Shown here in pieces: positions 8,695 through 16,876 of a stretch of DNA of 64,000 nt; position 1 is the stretch's first letter, and each line of letters starts with the position of its first letter. Under the pieces are notes generated by a model, which was not told the origin of the DNA, did no database searches, and saw nothing but the letters and a program-made list of their open reading frames with translations. Source of the stretch: Betaproteobacteria bacterium (GTDB taxonomy: Bacteria > Pseudomonadota > Gammaproteobacteria > Burkholderiales > CAIKXV01); assembly GCA_947458265.1 (NCBI GenBank), contig CANGYF010000006.1:163605-227604 (forward strand), in the 5' to 3' direction. A program made the translations under genes and the position numbers.

Positions 8695-9630
8695 TCAGGG
8701 CAGCCGGCCGGCGGCGCGGCGGGCCTCGTAGGTCCTGCAGTGGGTGCAGGCGATCACGTGCAGCGTGTCGTCGAGTCCGTAGGCCCGGCAGCGCTCGAGC
8801 ATGAAGCCGAGGATATGCTCGGACTCGATCGGCCCGCCACGCTCGATGTCGCGCGCCATCGAGGCACTGTAGGCGGTGTCGCGGTTGGCGAACAGCGCGC
8901 GGAACTCGTCGATGAAGGCCTGCCTGGGCGCACAGCCCGCTCGCGTCGCGATCTCGATGTTGCGGTCGAAGAAGGCATTGAGCAGGCGCGTACCGTCCGG
9001 CGTACGTGCGATCTCGCCGACACTGCCGCGCATCAGGCAGGTCATGCCGGCCACTGTCGACAGGTGGACCAGCTTGATCCAGAGGTCGTGGCGGATGTCG
9101 GACGAGGCCGTGGCCACGACCGAGGTGCGGTCGAACAGTTCCTTCAGCCGGGCGACGCGCTCGGACATGCGCCCGTCGAGCTCGCCGAAGGTGATGAAGC
9201 GCCAGTCGTTCAGGTGCTTGACCACGCCATCGGCGGTGAGCGTCGCCTGGATCTTGGCCAGGCCGCCGATCACGCGCGCCTCGCCGAACTCGGCCACCAG
9301 ACGGTCGACGTGTGCATAGCCGTTCAACAGCGGCAGGATCGCCGTCTGCGGCCCGATGGCCGGACGCACCGCCTCGATCGCGCCGTCGAGGTCGTAGGCC
9401 TTGCTGGTGAGCAGCACCAGGTCGTACGACTGCGAGGGATCGACCCGGGTGACCGCGTTGACCGCGAGCTTTGCGTCGCCAAAGGCAGGGCTCTCGATCA
9501 CCAGCCCGTCGCGCGCGATCTGCGCCAGCCGGCGCTCGCGCACCAGGAAGGTGACATCGGCGCCGGCCTGGACCAGCCGTCCGCCGTAATAGCCGCCGAT
9601 CGCACCGGCACCCAACACGAATATCTTCAC
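8695..9630 (-). CDS. Ketopantoate reductase family protein (2-dehydropantoate 2-reductase)
   Basis: NADPH-dependent reductase homologue of 311 aa. Two GTG starts are possible (9651 and 9630); 9630 is preferred because GGAG precedes it and because the Rossmann motif KIFVLGAGAIGGYYGGRL then begins at residue 2, as is usual. LTSKAYDLDGAIEAV and LPLLNGY correspond to conserved ApbA/PanE segments, and WIKLVHLSTVAGMTCL to the lysine-containing domain junction. PanE makes pantoate for coenzyme A, but many bacteria carry several paralogues of unknown substrate. The catabolic neighbourhood, with no other pantothenate genes, makes a role outside CoA synthesis quite possible. Confidence 0.82.
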   Translation of the reverse strand: MKIFVLGAGAIGGYYGGRLVQAGADVTFLVRERRLAQIARDGLVIESPAFGDAKLAVNAVTRVDPSQSYDLVLLTSKAYDLDGAIEAVRPAIGPQTAILPLLNGYAHVDRLVAEFGEARVIGGLAKIQATLTADGVVKHLNDWRFITFGELDGRMSERVARLKELFDRTSVVATASSDIRHDLWIKLVHLSTVAGMTCLMRGSVGEIARTPDGTRLLNAFFDRNIEIATRAGCAPRQAFIDEFRALFANRDTAYSASMARDIERGGPIESEHILGFMLERCRAYGLDDTLHVIACTHCRTYEARRAAGRLP

Positions 9631-9746
9631 GCCTGCTCGCTCCGTCGTCACGCTGCTGGCGGCACTTGGCGCGGCTGCCTGCAGCCGCGCCCGCCCGGAG
9701 CCCCGATCTTACGGGCTCCGGCATTCGAAGTCAGGCAGACCGGCGC

Positions 9747-10409
9747 TCAGGCGAGCTTGCCAGCCCCGACCCGCTCGGCCTTGCGCGCAGCCCAGTACTC
9801 GGGCGAGGACTTCGACTGCGCCAGCGCATCGGCGCTCTCGAAGCCGGGCGCCATCGAGCCGTCGGTACCGGAGAGGTACTGGTGGTGCTCGATGTTGAGC
9901 AGGCGCAGCCAGCTCTGCTGGCCGTAGGTGAGGCCGATCGCGCAGCCGAGCTCGACCAGTTCCGCCTCGTTGAAGCTGGCATGCATCCGCTGCCAGAACG
10001 CGTCGTCGGTATCGAGCCGCCAGACGATCGCCTCCGCGTAAGCCAGTGCCGCCTTCTGCCGCTCGTCGTACTTCGTCGACTTCTCGAAGTTGATCAGGTC
10101 GTCGTACTTGGCTTCGGTGAGGCCCTCGGAGGCGCCCTTGATCGAACGCTGGTTGCCGCAGAACTCGCAGATCACCGAACGCGATACATAGACCCGGCAC
10201 AGTTCCTTGATCGCATGCTCGACGACGCCGTTGCGGAAGATCTTCTCCCACGAGTCGGCGAAGAACCAGAAGCAGTCCGGAACGTGGGCGCGCACCGCGG
10301 AACTCTCCGGGCGGGGCGTACCGTCGCGCGCGCAGCGCTCGAGCTCGGCACGCATGCGCGGGTCTTCGATGGTTTCGAACGGCACGTAGCTGATGCGCTG
10401 GGTCTTCAT
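9747..10409 (-). CDS. Carboxymuconolactone decarboxylase family protein (AhpD-like)
   Basis: Protein of 220 aa with an AhpD-like all-helical core. The redox motif CEFCG (residues around 84-88) matches the CxxC of peroxidase-like family members, with KELCRVYVSRSVICEFC before it; this argues for thiol chemistry rather than lactone decarboxylation. FNEAELVELGCAIGLTYGQQSWLRLLNI is the second conserved helix pair. An AGGAGG ribosome-binding site precedes the ATG. It is divergent from a MarR regulator, and a MarR-type inverted repeat overlaps its probable -35 box, so repression by that regulator is likely. Confidence 0.82.
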   Translation of the reverse strand: MKTQRISYVPFETIEDPRMRAELERCARDGTPRPESSAVRAHVPDCFWFFADSWEKIFRNGVVEHAIKELCRVYVSRSVICEFCGNQRSIKGASEGLTEAKYDDLINFEKSTKYDERQKAALAYAEAIVWRLDTDDAFWQRMHASFNEAELVELGCAIGLTYGQQSWLRLLNIEHHQYLSGTDGSMAPGFESADALAQSKSSPEYWAARKAERVGAGKLA

Positions 10410-10483
10410 CGGTGGCCTCCTGGGGCAGTGTCCACCGGCGCGTACAATCGCGCCGCGGAAACGCGCACCGTATTACCGGGTTA

Positions 10484-10497
10484 TCTTAATGTCAAGA
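10484..10497. promoter_or_regulatory. Candidate MarR operator overlapping a promoter and a start codon
   Basis: TCTTAA-TG-TCAAGA is a 6-2-6 inverted repeat with one mismatch, of the length and TCTTGA-like composition common among MarR sites. On the minus strand it contains a perfect TTGACA that can serve as the -35 box of the CMD gene, with TACGGT 17 bases downstream as a weak -10. On the plus strand it covers the ATG of the marR gene. Binding would block both directions. This is inference from position and symmetry. Confidence 0.55.
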
Positions 10498-11046
10498 CAT
10501 CGAGCGGATGATGCCGTAGGACAGTTCGTCGCCCAGTGGCGCGCGAGCCGGCTCGACCTCGACCCGGCGCCGACCGAGGTGATCGGGCGCATCACCCGGC
10601 TGGCGCGGATCTTCCAGCGGCGCGCCGACGGCTGGCTCGCCGAGTTCGACCTGACCTGGGAGACCTTCGCGGTGCTCGGTGCATTGCTGCGCCAGGGCCC
10701 GCCTTACCGGCTCACCCCGACCGCGCTCTATCGGCAGGCATTGCTCACCTCCGGTGCGATCACCAACCGCATCGCACGCGCCGAGGCGATGGGCTGGGTC
10801 ATGCGCGAGCCCGATCCGCTCGATGCGCGGTCGAGCGCGGTGCGGCTCACCCCGAAGGGCCTGAAGCTGGCCAACCAGGTGATCGAGCGCCACTTCGCCG
10901 AACAGGCGAAGCTGCTCGAGGTGCTGGACGAGTCCGAGCGCAACACGCTCGCGCGCCTGCTGTCCCGGCTGGCAGCCGAGCATGAGCAGCCGCGCGACGC
11001 GACCGGCGCGGATGGCGCAGGCCGGAAGAAAGCGGCACACGAATGA
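10489..11046 (+). CDS. MarR family transcriptional regulator
   Basis: Dimeric winged-helix regulator of 185 aa. The ATG at 10489 gives MSRHRADD; no convincing Shine-Dalgarno sequence precedes it, and the message may be nearly leaderless. The winged-helix core is clear: FDLTWETFAVLGALLRQGP (first helices), YRLTPTALYRQALLTSGAITNRIARAEAMGWVMREPDPLDARSSAVRLTPKG (recognition helix and wing with the conserved D-x-R). MarR proteins usually repress a divergent gene and themselves until a phenolic or oxidative ligand binds. The divergent CMD gene and the inverted repeat at the start codon fit this pattern. Confidence 0.88.
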   Translation: MSRHRADDAVGQFVAQWRASRLDLDPAPTEVIGRITRLARIFQRRADGWLAEFDLTWETFAVLGALLRQGPPYRLTPTALYRQALLTSGAITNRIARAEAMGWVMREPDPLDARSSAVRLTPKGLKLANQVIERHFAEQAKLLEVLDESERNTLARLLSRLAAEHEQPRDATGADGAGRKKAAHE

Positions 11047-11164
11047 CGCCGGCACTGAGCATGCAGCCGCCGCTGCGGCTCACATGGCTCGTGCCACAGG
11101 CCGCGCAGGCGTAACCCCAGGCCGTGGGCCGCATGGAGCAGGCGGCGGGCCTGGCCGGGGCGGT

Positions 11165-11932
11165 TCAGCCGGCGTCGACCACGAGTTCGCGCCGCACGCC
11201 ACGCACGTCCATCTCGTACTCGAGGTCCACCACCGGCGGACGGACCCAGTGCCAGGTGAGGCCGGCACGCATCGCGCCGCGGCGTGCGAGTTCCGCGGCC
11301 AGGAACGGATGCGGGTCGTGGATCGTGTAGAGCTGTGCGCCGGTGATGTCCGGCCAGGCGAAACCGAGCGAAGCCATGCGCCGCTCCATCTCGTCCAGCA
11401 CCCAGCGCGCCTTCTCCGCGATCGCATCGGGCGAAGTCTCGCCGCGGCGGACGATGTGGCTTTCGTAGTGGCCCTTGCCTTCCGGGGCTTCGGCACTGCC
11501 GGCGACGACGAAGGTCGGCGGCGCATCGGCCGAGGGAACCGTGTACGAGAACGCGAACAGGCTCGGCACCGGCGGTTTGTCGAGTTCGGGACAGACGTTG
11601 CTGCGGGCCACCGGGTTCACGCCATCGCGGATCAGTCCCCAGCGCTCGAGCGTGCCGACATAGTCACGGTTGAACGAGACGAAGCCTTCCTCGGTGAACG
11701 GGGCCGGCGAGCGCAGCTCGCACTGGCAGAACGCGGCCGTCGGACGGCCGATCGAAGCCAGGTGGCGCTCGATCGCGGCGAACCCCTCGGACAGCGCCAC
11801 CGGACGCAGGAAGCGCGCTCGCACGATCTCGAAGCCCGGCTCGGCGGCGACGCCGGCCGAGTACTGAAACGGGCCGGGGACGAATCGATAGCCCCCGGGG
11901 GCGAACTGCGGTAGGGACGCTGGCACCGGCAC
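11165..11932 (-). CDS. RidA-like protein of uncertain function (possibly aminomuconate-deaminase-like)
   Basis: Protein of 255 aa without a signal peptide. The C-terminal half resembles the YjgF/RidA fold in its pattern: GKGHYESHIVRRGETSPDAIAEKARWVLDEMERRMASLGFAWPDITGAQLYTIHDPHPFLAAEL, with the helix-then-strand arrangement of RidA and a WxW pair near the end. The N-terminal half may be a second, more diverged copy (FLRPVALSEGFAAIERHLASIGRPTAAFCQCEL), so this could be a tandem-domain enzyme like 2-aminomuconate deaminases of aromatic degradation. I am not certain of the family. It stands between the marR gene (convergent) and the methyltransferase (same strand, 63 bp away). Confidence 0.5.
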   Translation of the reverse strand: MPVPASLPQFAPGGYRFVPGPFQYSAGVAAEPGFEIVRARFLRPVALSEGFAAIERHLASIGRPTAAFCQCELRSPAPFTEEGFVSFNRDYVGTLERWGLIRDGVNPVARSNVCPELDKPPVPSLFAFSYTVPSADAPPTFVVAGSAEAPEGKGHYESHIVRRGETSPDAIAEKARWVLDEMERRMASLGFAWPDITGAQLYTIHDPHPFLAAELARRGAMRAGLTWHWVRPPVVDLEYEMDVRGVRRELVVDAG

Positions 11933-11995
11933 TCTCCTTCACAGACGAAAAGCCGATGTTAGCCGGAGCGAAAGGCCGACGACCGATACGCTACC

Positions 11996-12895
11996 TCAGC
12001 CCGCCCTGCGCCGGATGGTGAACAGCAGGTAGCGCTTCTCGCGCCGGAACACGTCCGGGTCGAGCGTGTCGAGCCGCACGCCGTCGAGCTTCGCCTTCAG
12101 CGTGTCGCCGAACAGGTAGCCGAGCAGCCGCTGCTTCAGGAACAGTTTGTCCGAGCCGAAGCGTGCCATCGGCAGCGCGAAGCGGGTCGCCAGCAACCGG
12201 CCGTAGGCGAGGCTGGGCACACAGTTCTCGGTGACATCCACCCGCTCGGTGATCTCCAGACCATGGCGCGCGAGCGCAGCCTCGAAGTCGGACAGCACAT
12301 GGCCCGACCGGTTCTTCGTGCCAGGCTGCAGCCGGTAGTAGTCGATGACGATCCAGCGCCCGCCCGGTGCCAGCAGCGCCTCCACCTTCGCCAGCCCCTG
12401 ATCGAGGTCGATGTACTGGAACGACTCGGCGTTGATCACCGCATCGAACTTCGGATCGATCGAGCCGGCATCGACCTGCTCGAACGGACTCTCGATCAGC
12501 GGGATGTGCGGCCAGCCGGCGCGGATGTGCTGTGCATGCGCGCGGTTCGGCGTGACACCGGTCGGCTTCGCGCCGGCACGGTCGAGCCGGTTCAACAGCC
12601 CGCCCATGCCGCAACCGACGTCCAGCACCCGCTCGCCCGGCTTCACCCGCTCGACCAGCAGCGACGCATAGTCGTCCATCGCACGGCTGACGTCGGCCAG
12701 GCTGATCTCGTCTGCCGAGGCCGGGATCTCGCGGAAGTAGCCGTAGTGCAGGAAGTTGTTGCCGAAGATCGCGCCGTACAGCTGAAGCTCGAGGTCTTCG
12801 GCCGGATCCCAGACCGACCGGTCGGCCCGGTGCTCGCGCAGGTAGCGCAGCAGGGCCGGCAGGTTCAGCAGCCGGCCGAGGATGCGCCCGATCAT
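11996..12895 (-). CDS. Class I SAM-dependent methyltransferase
   Basis: Methyltransferase of 299 aa related to the cyclopropane-fatty-acid synthase/ubiquinone-methyltransferase group. After a helical N-terminal part, motif I is RVLDVGCGMGGLLNRLD (about residues 93-109); GVTPNRAHAQHI follows as the acidic-loop region, and FDAVINAESFQYIDLDQGLAKVEALLAPGGRWIVIDYY covers motifs II-III. The substrate is not apparent. The start codon directly follows a 26-bp perfect palindrome whose 3' arm contains AGGGG, the only ribosome-binding candidate, so translation may depend on RNA folding or read-through from the molybdenum-hydroxylase gene 52 bp upstream. Confidence 0.8.
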   Translation of the reverse strand: MIGRILGRLLNLPALLRYLREHRADRSVWDPAEDLELQLYGAIFGNNFLHYGYFREIPASADEISLADVSRAMDDYASLLVERVKPGERVLDVGCGMGGLLNRLDRAGAKPTGVTPNRAHAQHIRAGWPHIPLIESPFEQVDAGSIDPKFDAVINAESFQYIDLDQGLAKVEALLAPGGRWIVIDYYRLQPGTKNRSGHVLSDFEAALARHGLEITERVDVTENCVPSLAYGRLLATRFALPMARFGSDKLFLKQRLLGYLFGDTLKAKLDGVRLDTLDPDVFRREKRYLLFTIRRRAG

Positions 12896-12921
12896 CGCGC
12901 GCCCCTGCGCAGGGGCGCGCG
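12896..12921. repeat. Perfect 26-bp palindrome over the methyltransferase ribosome-binding site
   Basis: CGCGCGCCCCTGCGCAGGGG plus CGCGCG reads the same on both strands for 26 bases. It ends at the base before the methyltransferase ATG (minus strand) and starts 26 bases after the molybdenum-hydroxylase stop. In RNA the hairpin would mask the AGGGG ribosome-binding site; as DNA it could bind a dimeric protein. Confidence 0.75.
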
Positions 12922-12947
12922 CCCGGGCACCGGCTGCCGCGCCGGCA

Positions 12948-15107
12948 TCAGACCAGTGCCTTCGCGATCTGGTCCTTCGTCAGCGGCAGGTCGCGCACGC
13001 GCACGCCGATCGCATGCGCGAGCGCATTGGCGATCGCCGCCCCGGTCGGACCCTGGGCCGCCTCGCCGGCACCGAGCGACTTCTGGTCGGGCCGGTCGAT
13101 CAGCACCACGTCGACCTCCGGCACCTCGTCGAAGCGCAGGATCGGGTAGTCGTCCCAGGTCATGCAGCGCACGCCGGACGGATCGAACGGCACCGCCTCC
13201 TTCAGCGTCCACGACACCGCCTGGATCACGCCGCCCTCGGTCTGGTTGATGATGCCGTCCGGGTTGATCGCAAGCCCGGCCTCGACTGCCGCCACGCAAC
13301 GGGTGACGCGCAGGTCTTCCTCGAGCGACACCTCGGCCACCACCGCGCAGTAGCTCTGCTTGTTCTTGTACTGGGCGAACGCAATGCCCATGCCGGTCGT
13401 GCCGTCGGACGCCTTGCGCGACTTCCAGCCGGCCCGGTCGGCCGCGGCCTCGATCACCGCGCGCGCGCGCGGATCCTTCATGTGGCGCAGCCGGTACTCG
13501 ACCGGGTCGACGCCGGCCGCCTCGGCCAGTTCGTCCATGAAGGTCTCGATCGCGAACACGTTGGCGAACGCGCCGAGCGAGCGCAGCGCCGACACCCGCA
13601 CCGGCATCTCGGTGATGAAGTGGTGGATCACCTTCGAGTTCGGCAGGTCGTACAGCGGCACCGCATTGCGGTCGCTGCCGCCGCCACCGGCCAGCGGGAT
13701 CATCCGCGGCGGCGGCTTGGGCAGCGGGTCGGCCAGGTGCCAGCCGGCCATCAGCCAGGTGCCTTCCGGCTGCCGGCCGGGACGGGTGCTCTGGGTGTTG
13801 CTCCAGAGTTCATGCGTCCAGTCGACGATGTTGCCTGCCGCATCGAGCGAGGCGCTGACCTCGACGCTCATCGCCGGACCGAAGGGCTCCCACTGGAACT
13901 CGTCTTCGCGGGACCACTGCAGCTTGACCGGACGGCCGGGCACCGCGCGCGCGACCAGCGCGGCATCGAGGGCGGCATCGTCCGCGCCATTGTGGCCGTA
14001 GCAACCGGCACCTTCCGCATGGTGCACGGTGATGTCCGCCTCGGGCATGCGCAGCGACTTGGACAGGTCGACGCGCAGCGGGAAGATGCCCTGGCTGTGC
14101 GACCAGATCTCGGGCTTGCCGTCATTCCAGACCGCCACCGCGCAGGACGGCCCGATCGAGGCATGCGCGATGTACGGCTTGGTGAACGCAGCCTTCATCG
14201 TCTTCGCGGCCTTTGCCTTCGCCGCGTCATCGGTCTTCTCGTGCACCACGTGCACGGTCTTGGGCAGCGTCTTCAGGTGGTCGTACACCGCGCCCTGGGC
14301 GGGGAGGTTCGTACGGTCGTCCCATTTCGCGCGGTTGCGCAGCGCGCGTGCCGCGCGGATCGCCTGCTCTTCCTTCGCGCAGACCACCGCGAGGAAGCTG
14401 CCGTCGCGCACCACCTCGACCAGTCCGGGCATCGCACGCAGGCCGGCCTCGTCGTCGATAGACAGCAGCCGTGCGTCATAGCTCGGCGGACGCACCACGC
14501 GACCGTGCAGCATGCCGGGCAGCACCATGTCGTGCACGTAGCTGGGCTTGCCGGTCACCTTCGCCGGGATGTCCAGCCGCGGCACGTCGGTGCCGATCAG
14601 CCTGAAATCTTCCACGGCCTTCGGCCGGAACTGGGCAGTGGCCTCGCGCTGGAACAGGCCGGGTTCGAGCAGGTCCCAGTAGGTGACGCTGGCGCCGCCG
14701 CCGGCGACGCTTATCGTGCCGTCCTCGACCACCAGGCGCTCGGCGCTGACGCCCAGTTTCTGCGCGGCCTTCTGCAGCAGGGTGCCGCGGATCTCGGCAC
14801 AGACGAAGCGGATGGCAATGCCGCTGTGTTCGATCGACAGGCTGCTCGAGGTCATCTCCTCGTTCGGCGAGGTGTCCGTGCCGGCCGGGCGCATGACGAT
14901 GCGCGACAGCGAGACATCGAGTTCATCGGCGGCGATCTGCGCCAGCGCGGTGGAGATGCCCTGGCCGATGTCGACCTTGCCGGGCGACACGGTGACCGAA
15001 TGGGATGCGGGGCCGGTGCCGCCGGGCACCAGGCGCACCCACTTGTCCAGGATGGGGTTGACCGAAAGGCTGCCAGGCAGCGGGGAGGAATCGTTGGTAC
15101 GCGACAT
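12948..15107 (-). CDS. Molybdopterin-binding large subunit of a xanthine dehydrogenase-family enzyme (IorB-like)
   Basis: Catalytic subunit of 719 aa that would bind molybdenum cofactor and hydroxylate an N-heterocycle or aldehyde. The ATG at 15107 is preceded by AGAGG; the ORF track runs further only because the frame is open. The isoquinoline-1-oxidoreductase beta-type order is visible: VDIGQGISTALAQIAADEL, then the ab hammerhead segment GKPSYVHDMVLPGMLHGRVVRPP, QWSREDEFQWEPFGPAM, and near the C-terminus SLGAGEAAQGPTGAAIANALAHAIG carrying the conserved Glu of the active site. There is no Tat signal at the N-terminus, unlike many IorB relatives. The iron-sulfur subunit gene lies 32 bp upstream; no FAD subunit is present, so electrons probably pass to a cytochrome or other carrier. 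Confidence 0.9.
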   Translation of the reverse strand: MSRTNDSSPLPGSLSVNPILDKWVRLVPGGTGPASHSVTVSPGKVDIGQGISTALAQIAADELDVSLSRIVMRPAGTDTSPNEEMTSSSLSIEHSGIAIRFVCAEIRGTLLQKAAQKLGVSAERLVVEDGTISVAGGGASVTYWDLLEPGLFQREATAQFRPKAVEDFRLIGTDVPRLDIPAKVTGKPSYVHDMVLPGMLHGRVVRPPSYDARLLSIDDEAGLRAMPGLVEVVRDGSFLAVVCAKEEQAIRAARALRNRAKWDDRTNLPAQGAVYDHLKTLPKTVHVVHEKTDDAAKAKAAKTMKAAFTKPYIAHASIGPSCAVAVWNDGKPEIWSHSQGIFPLRVDLSKSLRMPEADITVHHAEGAGCYGHNGADDAALDAALVARAVPGRPVKLQWSREDEFQWEPFGPAMSVEVSASLDAAGNIVDWTHELWSNTQSTRPGRQPEGTWLMAGWHLADPLPKPPPRMIPLAGGGGSDRNAVPLYDLPNSKVIHHFITEMPVRVSALRSLGAFANVFAIETFMDELAEAAGVDPVEYRLRHMKDPRARAVIEAAADRAGWKSRKASDGTTGMGIAFAQYKNKQSYCAVVAEVSLEEDLRVTRCVAAVEAGLAINPDGIINQTEGGVIQAVSWTLKEAVPFDPSGVRCMTWDDYPILRFDEVPEVDVVLIDRPDQKSLGAGEAAQGPTGAAIANALAHAIGVRVRDLPLTKDQIAKALV

Positions 15108-15139
15108 CGTTCGTGACCTCTTGGGCTGTTCGGGCAGGA

Positions 15140-15613
15140 TCAGGCGGCCATCGCCGCGGCGGCGCGCTCGACGGCACGGATGATCCGGGCATGGGTCCCG
15201 CAGCGGCACAGGTTGTCGCGCAGCGCGGCGGTGATCTCGGCCCGGGTGGGCTTCGGGTTGGCGTCGAGCAATGCCTTGGCGCTCATCACGATGCCGGTGA
15301 CGCAGTAGCCGCACTGCGCCGCCTGCTCGTCTATGAAGGCCTGCTGCAGCGGGTGCGGCGCCTCGGCCGTGCCCAGCCCTTCGATCGTGGTGACCGACTT
15401 GCCGGCGAAATCGGACACCGGGACGTTGCAGGACTGCACGGCCTTGCCGTCGACCAGCACCGTGCAGGCGCCGCACTGCCCCTGCCCGCAGCCATAGCGG
15501 GCCCCCTTCAGCGACAGGTCGTTGCGCAGGATGTAGAGCAGCGGGGTTTCAGGGTCGCACTGCACCGTGTGCGTGCCGCCGTTGACGGTAAGCGTCAGCG
15601 TCTTGTCGGTCAT
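15140..15613 (-). CDS. (2Fe-2S)-binding small subunit of the molybdenum hydroxylase (IorA-like)
   Basis: Electron-transfer subunit of 157 aa with two [2Fe-2S] clusters. The ATG at 15613 gives MTDKTLTLTVNG. The plant-ferredoxin-type cluster is in YGCGQGQCGACTVLVDGKAVQSC and the second, helical-domain cluster in QCGYCVTGIVMSAKALL...NLCRCGTHARII. This layout is that of isoquinoline 1-oxidoreductase alpha and related two-subunit enzymes. It is first in the operon, followed by the large subunit. No assembly factor of the XdhC type is seen nearby. Confidence 0.93.
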   Translation of the reverse strand: MTDKTLTLTVNGGTHTVQCDPETPLLYILRNDLSLKGARYGCGQGQCGACTVLVDGKAVQSCNVPVSDFAGKSVTTIEGLGTAEAPHPLQQAFIDEQAAQCGYCVTGIVMSAKALLDANPKPTRAEITAALRDNLCRCGTHARIIRAVERAAAAMAA

Positions 15614-15671
15614 GTCGTTTCCATCGGTAGGTAAAGCGGTCTTGGAGCGGCAATGCAGGGACCCGATGTCC

Positions 15672-16676
15672 CTAGGCGCGGCCAGCCAGTTGCTGCAATT
15701 GTCGGTAAAGCGGGTCGGGGATGTCGACCCCCTCGTCTGCTGCCCGGGCACGGGCCGCATGGCGACGGTCACCCGGCAGGCGAACGCCGGGATCGGCGAG
15801 CATCGCCGCGATCAGCGCCTCGACGCGTTCGAAGTACACCGCACTGCCGGCGGTCGAGCCGGGATCGATGGCGATGATCGTGTGTCCGATGCGCGGCTTG
15901 TTGCCGGGCTCGAAGTACGAGTCGTTCTCGAAAGCGAGTGCCGCGCCGGTCAGGCCGCAGCAGAGCAGTTCGACCATCATCGCGAGCATGGCGCCCTTGG
16001 CGCCGCCGATCGCGAACAGGCTTCCGGTCAGGGCCGCCTTCGCATCGGTGGTCGGGTTGCCGTCCTTGTCGACTGCCCAGCCTTCGGGGATCGGACGCCC
16101 CTCCTTGGCCGCGATCATGATCTTGCCGCGCGTCACCTCCGTCAGCGACAGGTCGATGAGAACCGGCGGCTTGTCCGCGCGCGGGAAGGCCGCCGCGATC
16201 GGATTGGTGCCGAACACCGGACGGCGGCCGCCCCAGGCGTTGATGGCACCCGGCGAGTTGGTCAGGGCGAGGCCGATCATGCCGGCCGCCGCGATCGGCT
16301 CGAGGTGGTAGACGGCAGCGCCGTAGTGGTGGCTGTTGGTGAGCGCGACCAGCGAGATGCCGTGGCTGCGTGCGCGGGCGATCGCCTCGCCGACGGCCAT
16401 TTCACAGGCTTCGTAGGCGAGGCCGCCATGCACGTCGATCAGGCAGCTCCCGCCGCGCTGGTTGACGATCGCCGGCAGGGCCTTGCCATCGACGCGGGCG
16501 GTAGCCAGGTGGTCGACATACAAGGGAATGCGCGACACGCCATGGGTGGCGAGGTCGTCGCGGTCGGCCGCGACCAGCGCGCGCGCCGTGGCTGCCGCCT
16601 GCGCCGGGGCCGCACCTGCCTGCACCAGCGTGGCGGCGGCCAGTTCGGCCAGTTGATCGAGGGCAACGCGAGGCAT
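15672..16676 (-). CDS. Ldh family oxidoreductase (malate/L-lactate dehydrogenase type 2)
   Basis: NAD(P)-dependent 2-hydroxyacid or imine dehydrogenase of 334 aa. Family hallmarks: ADRDDLATHGVSRIPLYVDHL near the N-terminus with the catalytic-region histidine, VALTNSHHYGAAVYHLEPIAAAGMIGLALTNSPGAINAWGGRRPVFGTNPIAAAFP in the centre (nucleotide and substrate site), and GGAKGAMLAMMVELLCCGLTG. Relatives act on malate, lactate, ureidoglycolate, sulfolactate or delta-1-piperideine-2-carboxylate; the substrate cannot be fixed here. It lies 58 bp upstream of the molybdenum hydroxylase on the same strand and may be part of the same catabolic operon. Confidence 0.85.
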   Translation of the reverse strand: MPRVALDQLAELAAATLVQAGAAPAQAAATARALVAADRDDLATHGVSRIPLYVDHLATARVDGKALPAIVNQRGGSCLIDVHGGLAYEACEMAVGEAIARARSHGISLVALTNSHHYGAAVYHLEPIAAAGMIGLALTNSPGAINAWGGRRPVFGTNPIAAAFPRADKPPVLIDLSLTEVTRGKIMIAAKEGRPIPEGWAVDKDGNPTTDAKAALTGSLFAIGGAKGAMLAMMVELLCCGLTGAALAFENDSYFEPGNKPRIGHTIIAIDPGSTAGSAVYFERVEALIAAMLADPGVRLPGDRRHAARARAADEGVDIPDPLYRQLQQLAGRA

Positions 16677-16876
16677 CGGCTTTCCACCTGTTTACTCAAA
16701 CCGCCTAGTGTAATGGCTGGGAAAGGGAATTGCAGTGTGCCCGTGCTAGACTTGCGGGTTTTTGTCGGCGCTAACAGCGTCGAATCAGGAGTCGTGCGGC
16801 GCCCATGCCGCAGACCCGTCCGATGCCGCCACGAGCGGTGCGGATTCCCTCGCCTACCGAACGGACGCCACCCCAC

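Noticed and set aside
12882-15116. 744-aa plus-strand ORF
   Set aside because: It lies opposite the clearly recognisable molybdenum-hydroxylase large subunit; its Arg/His/Gly-rich translation is typical of a shadow frame in GC-rich DNA.
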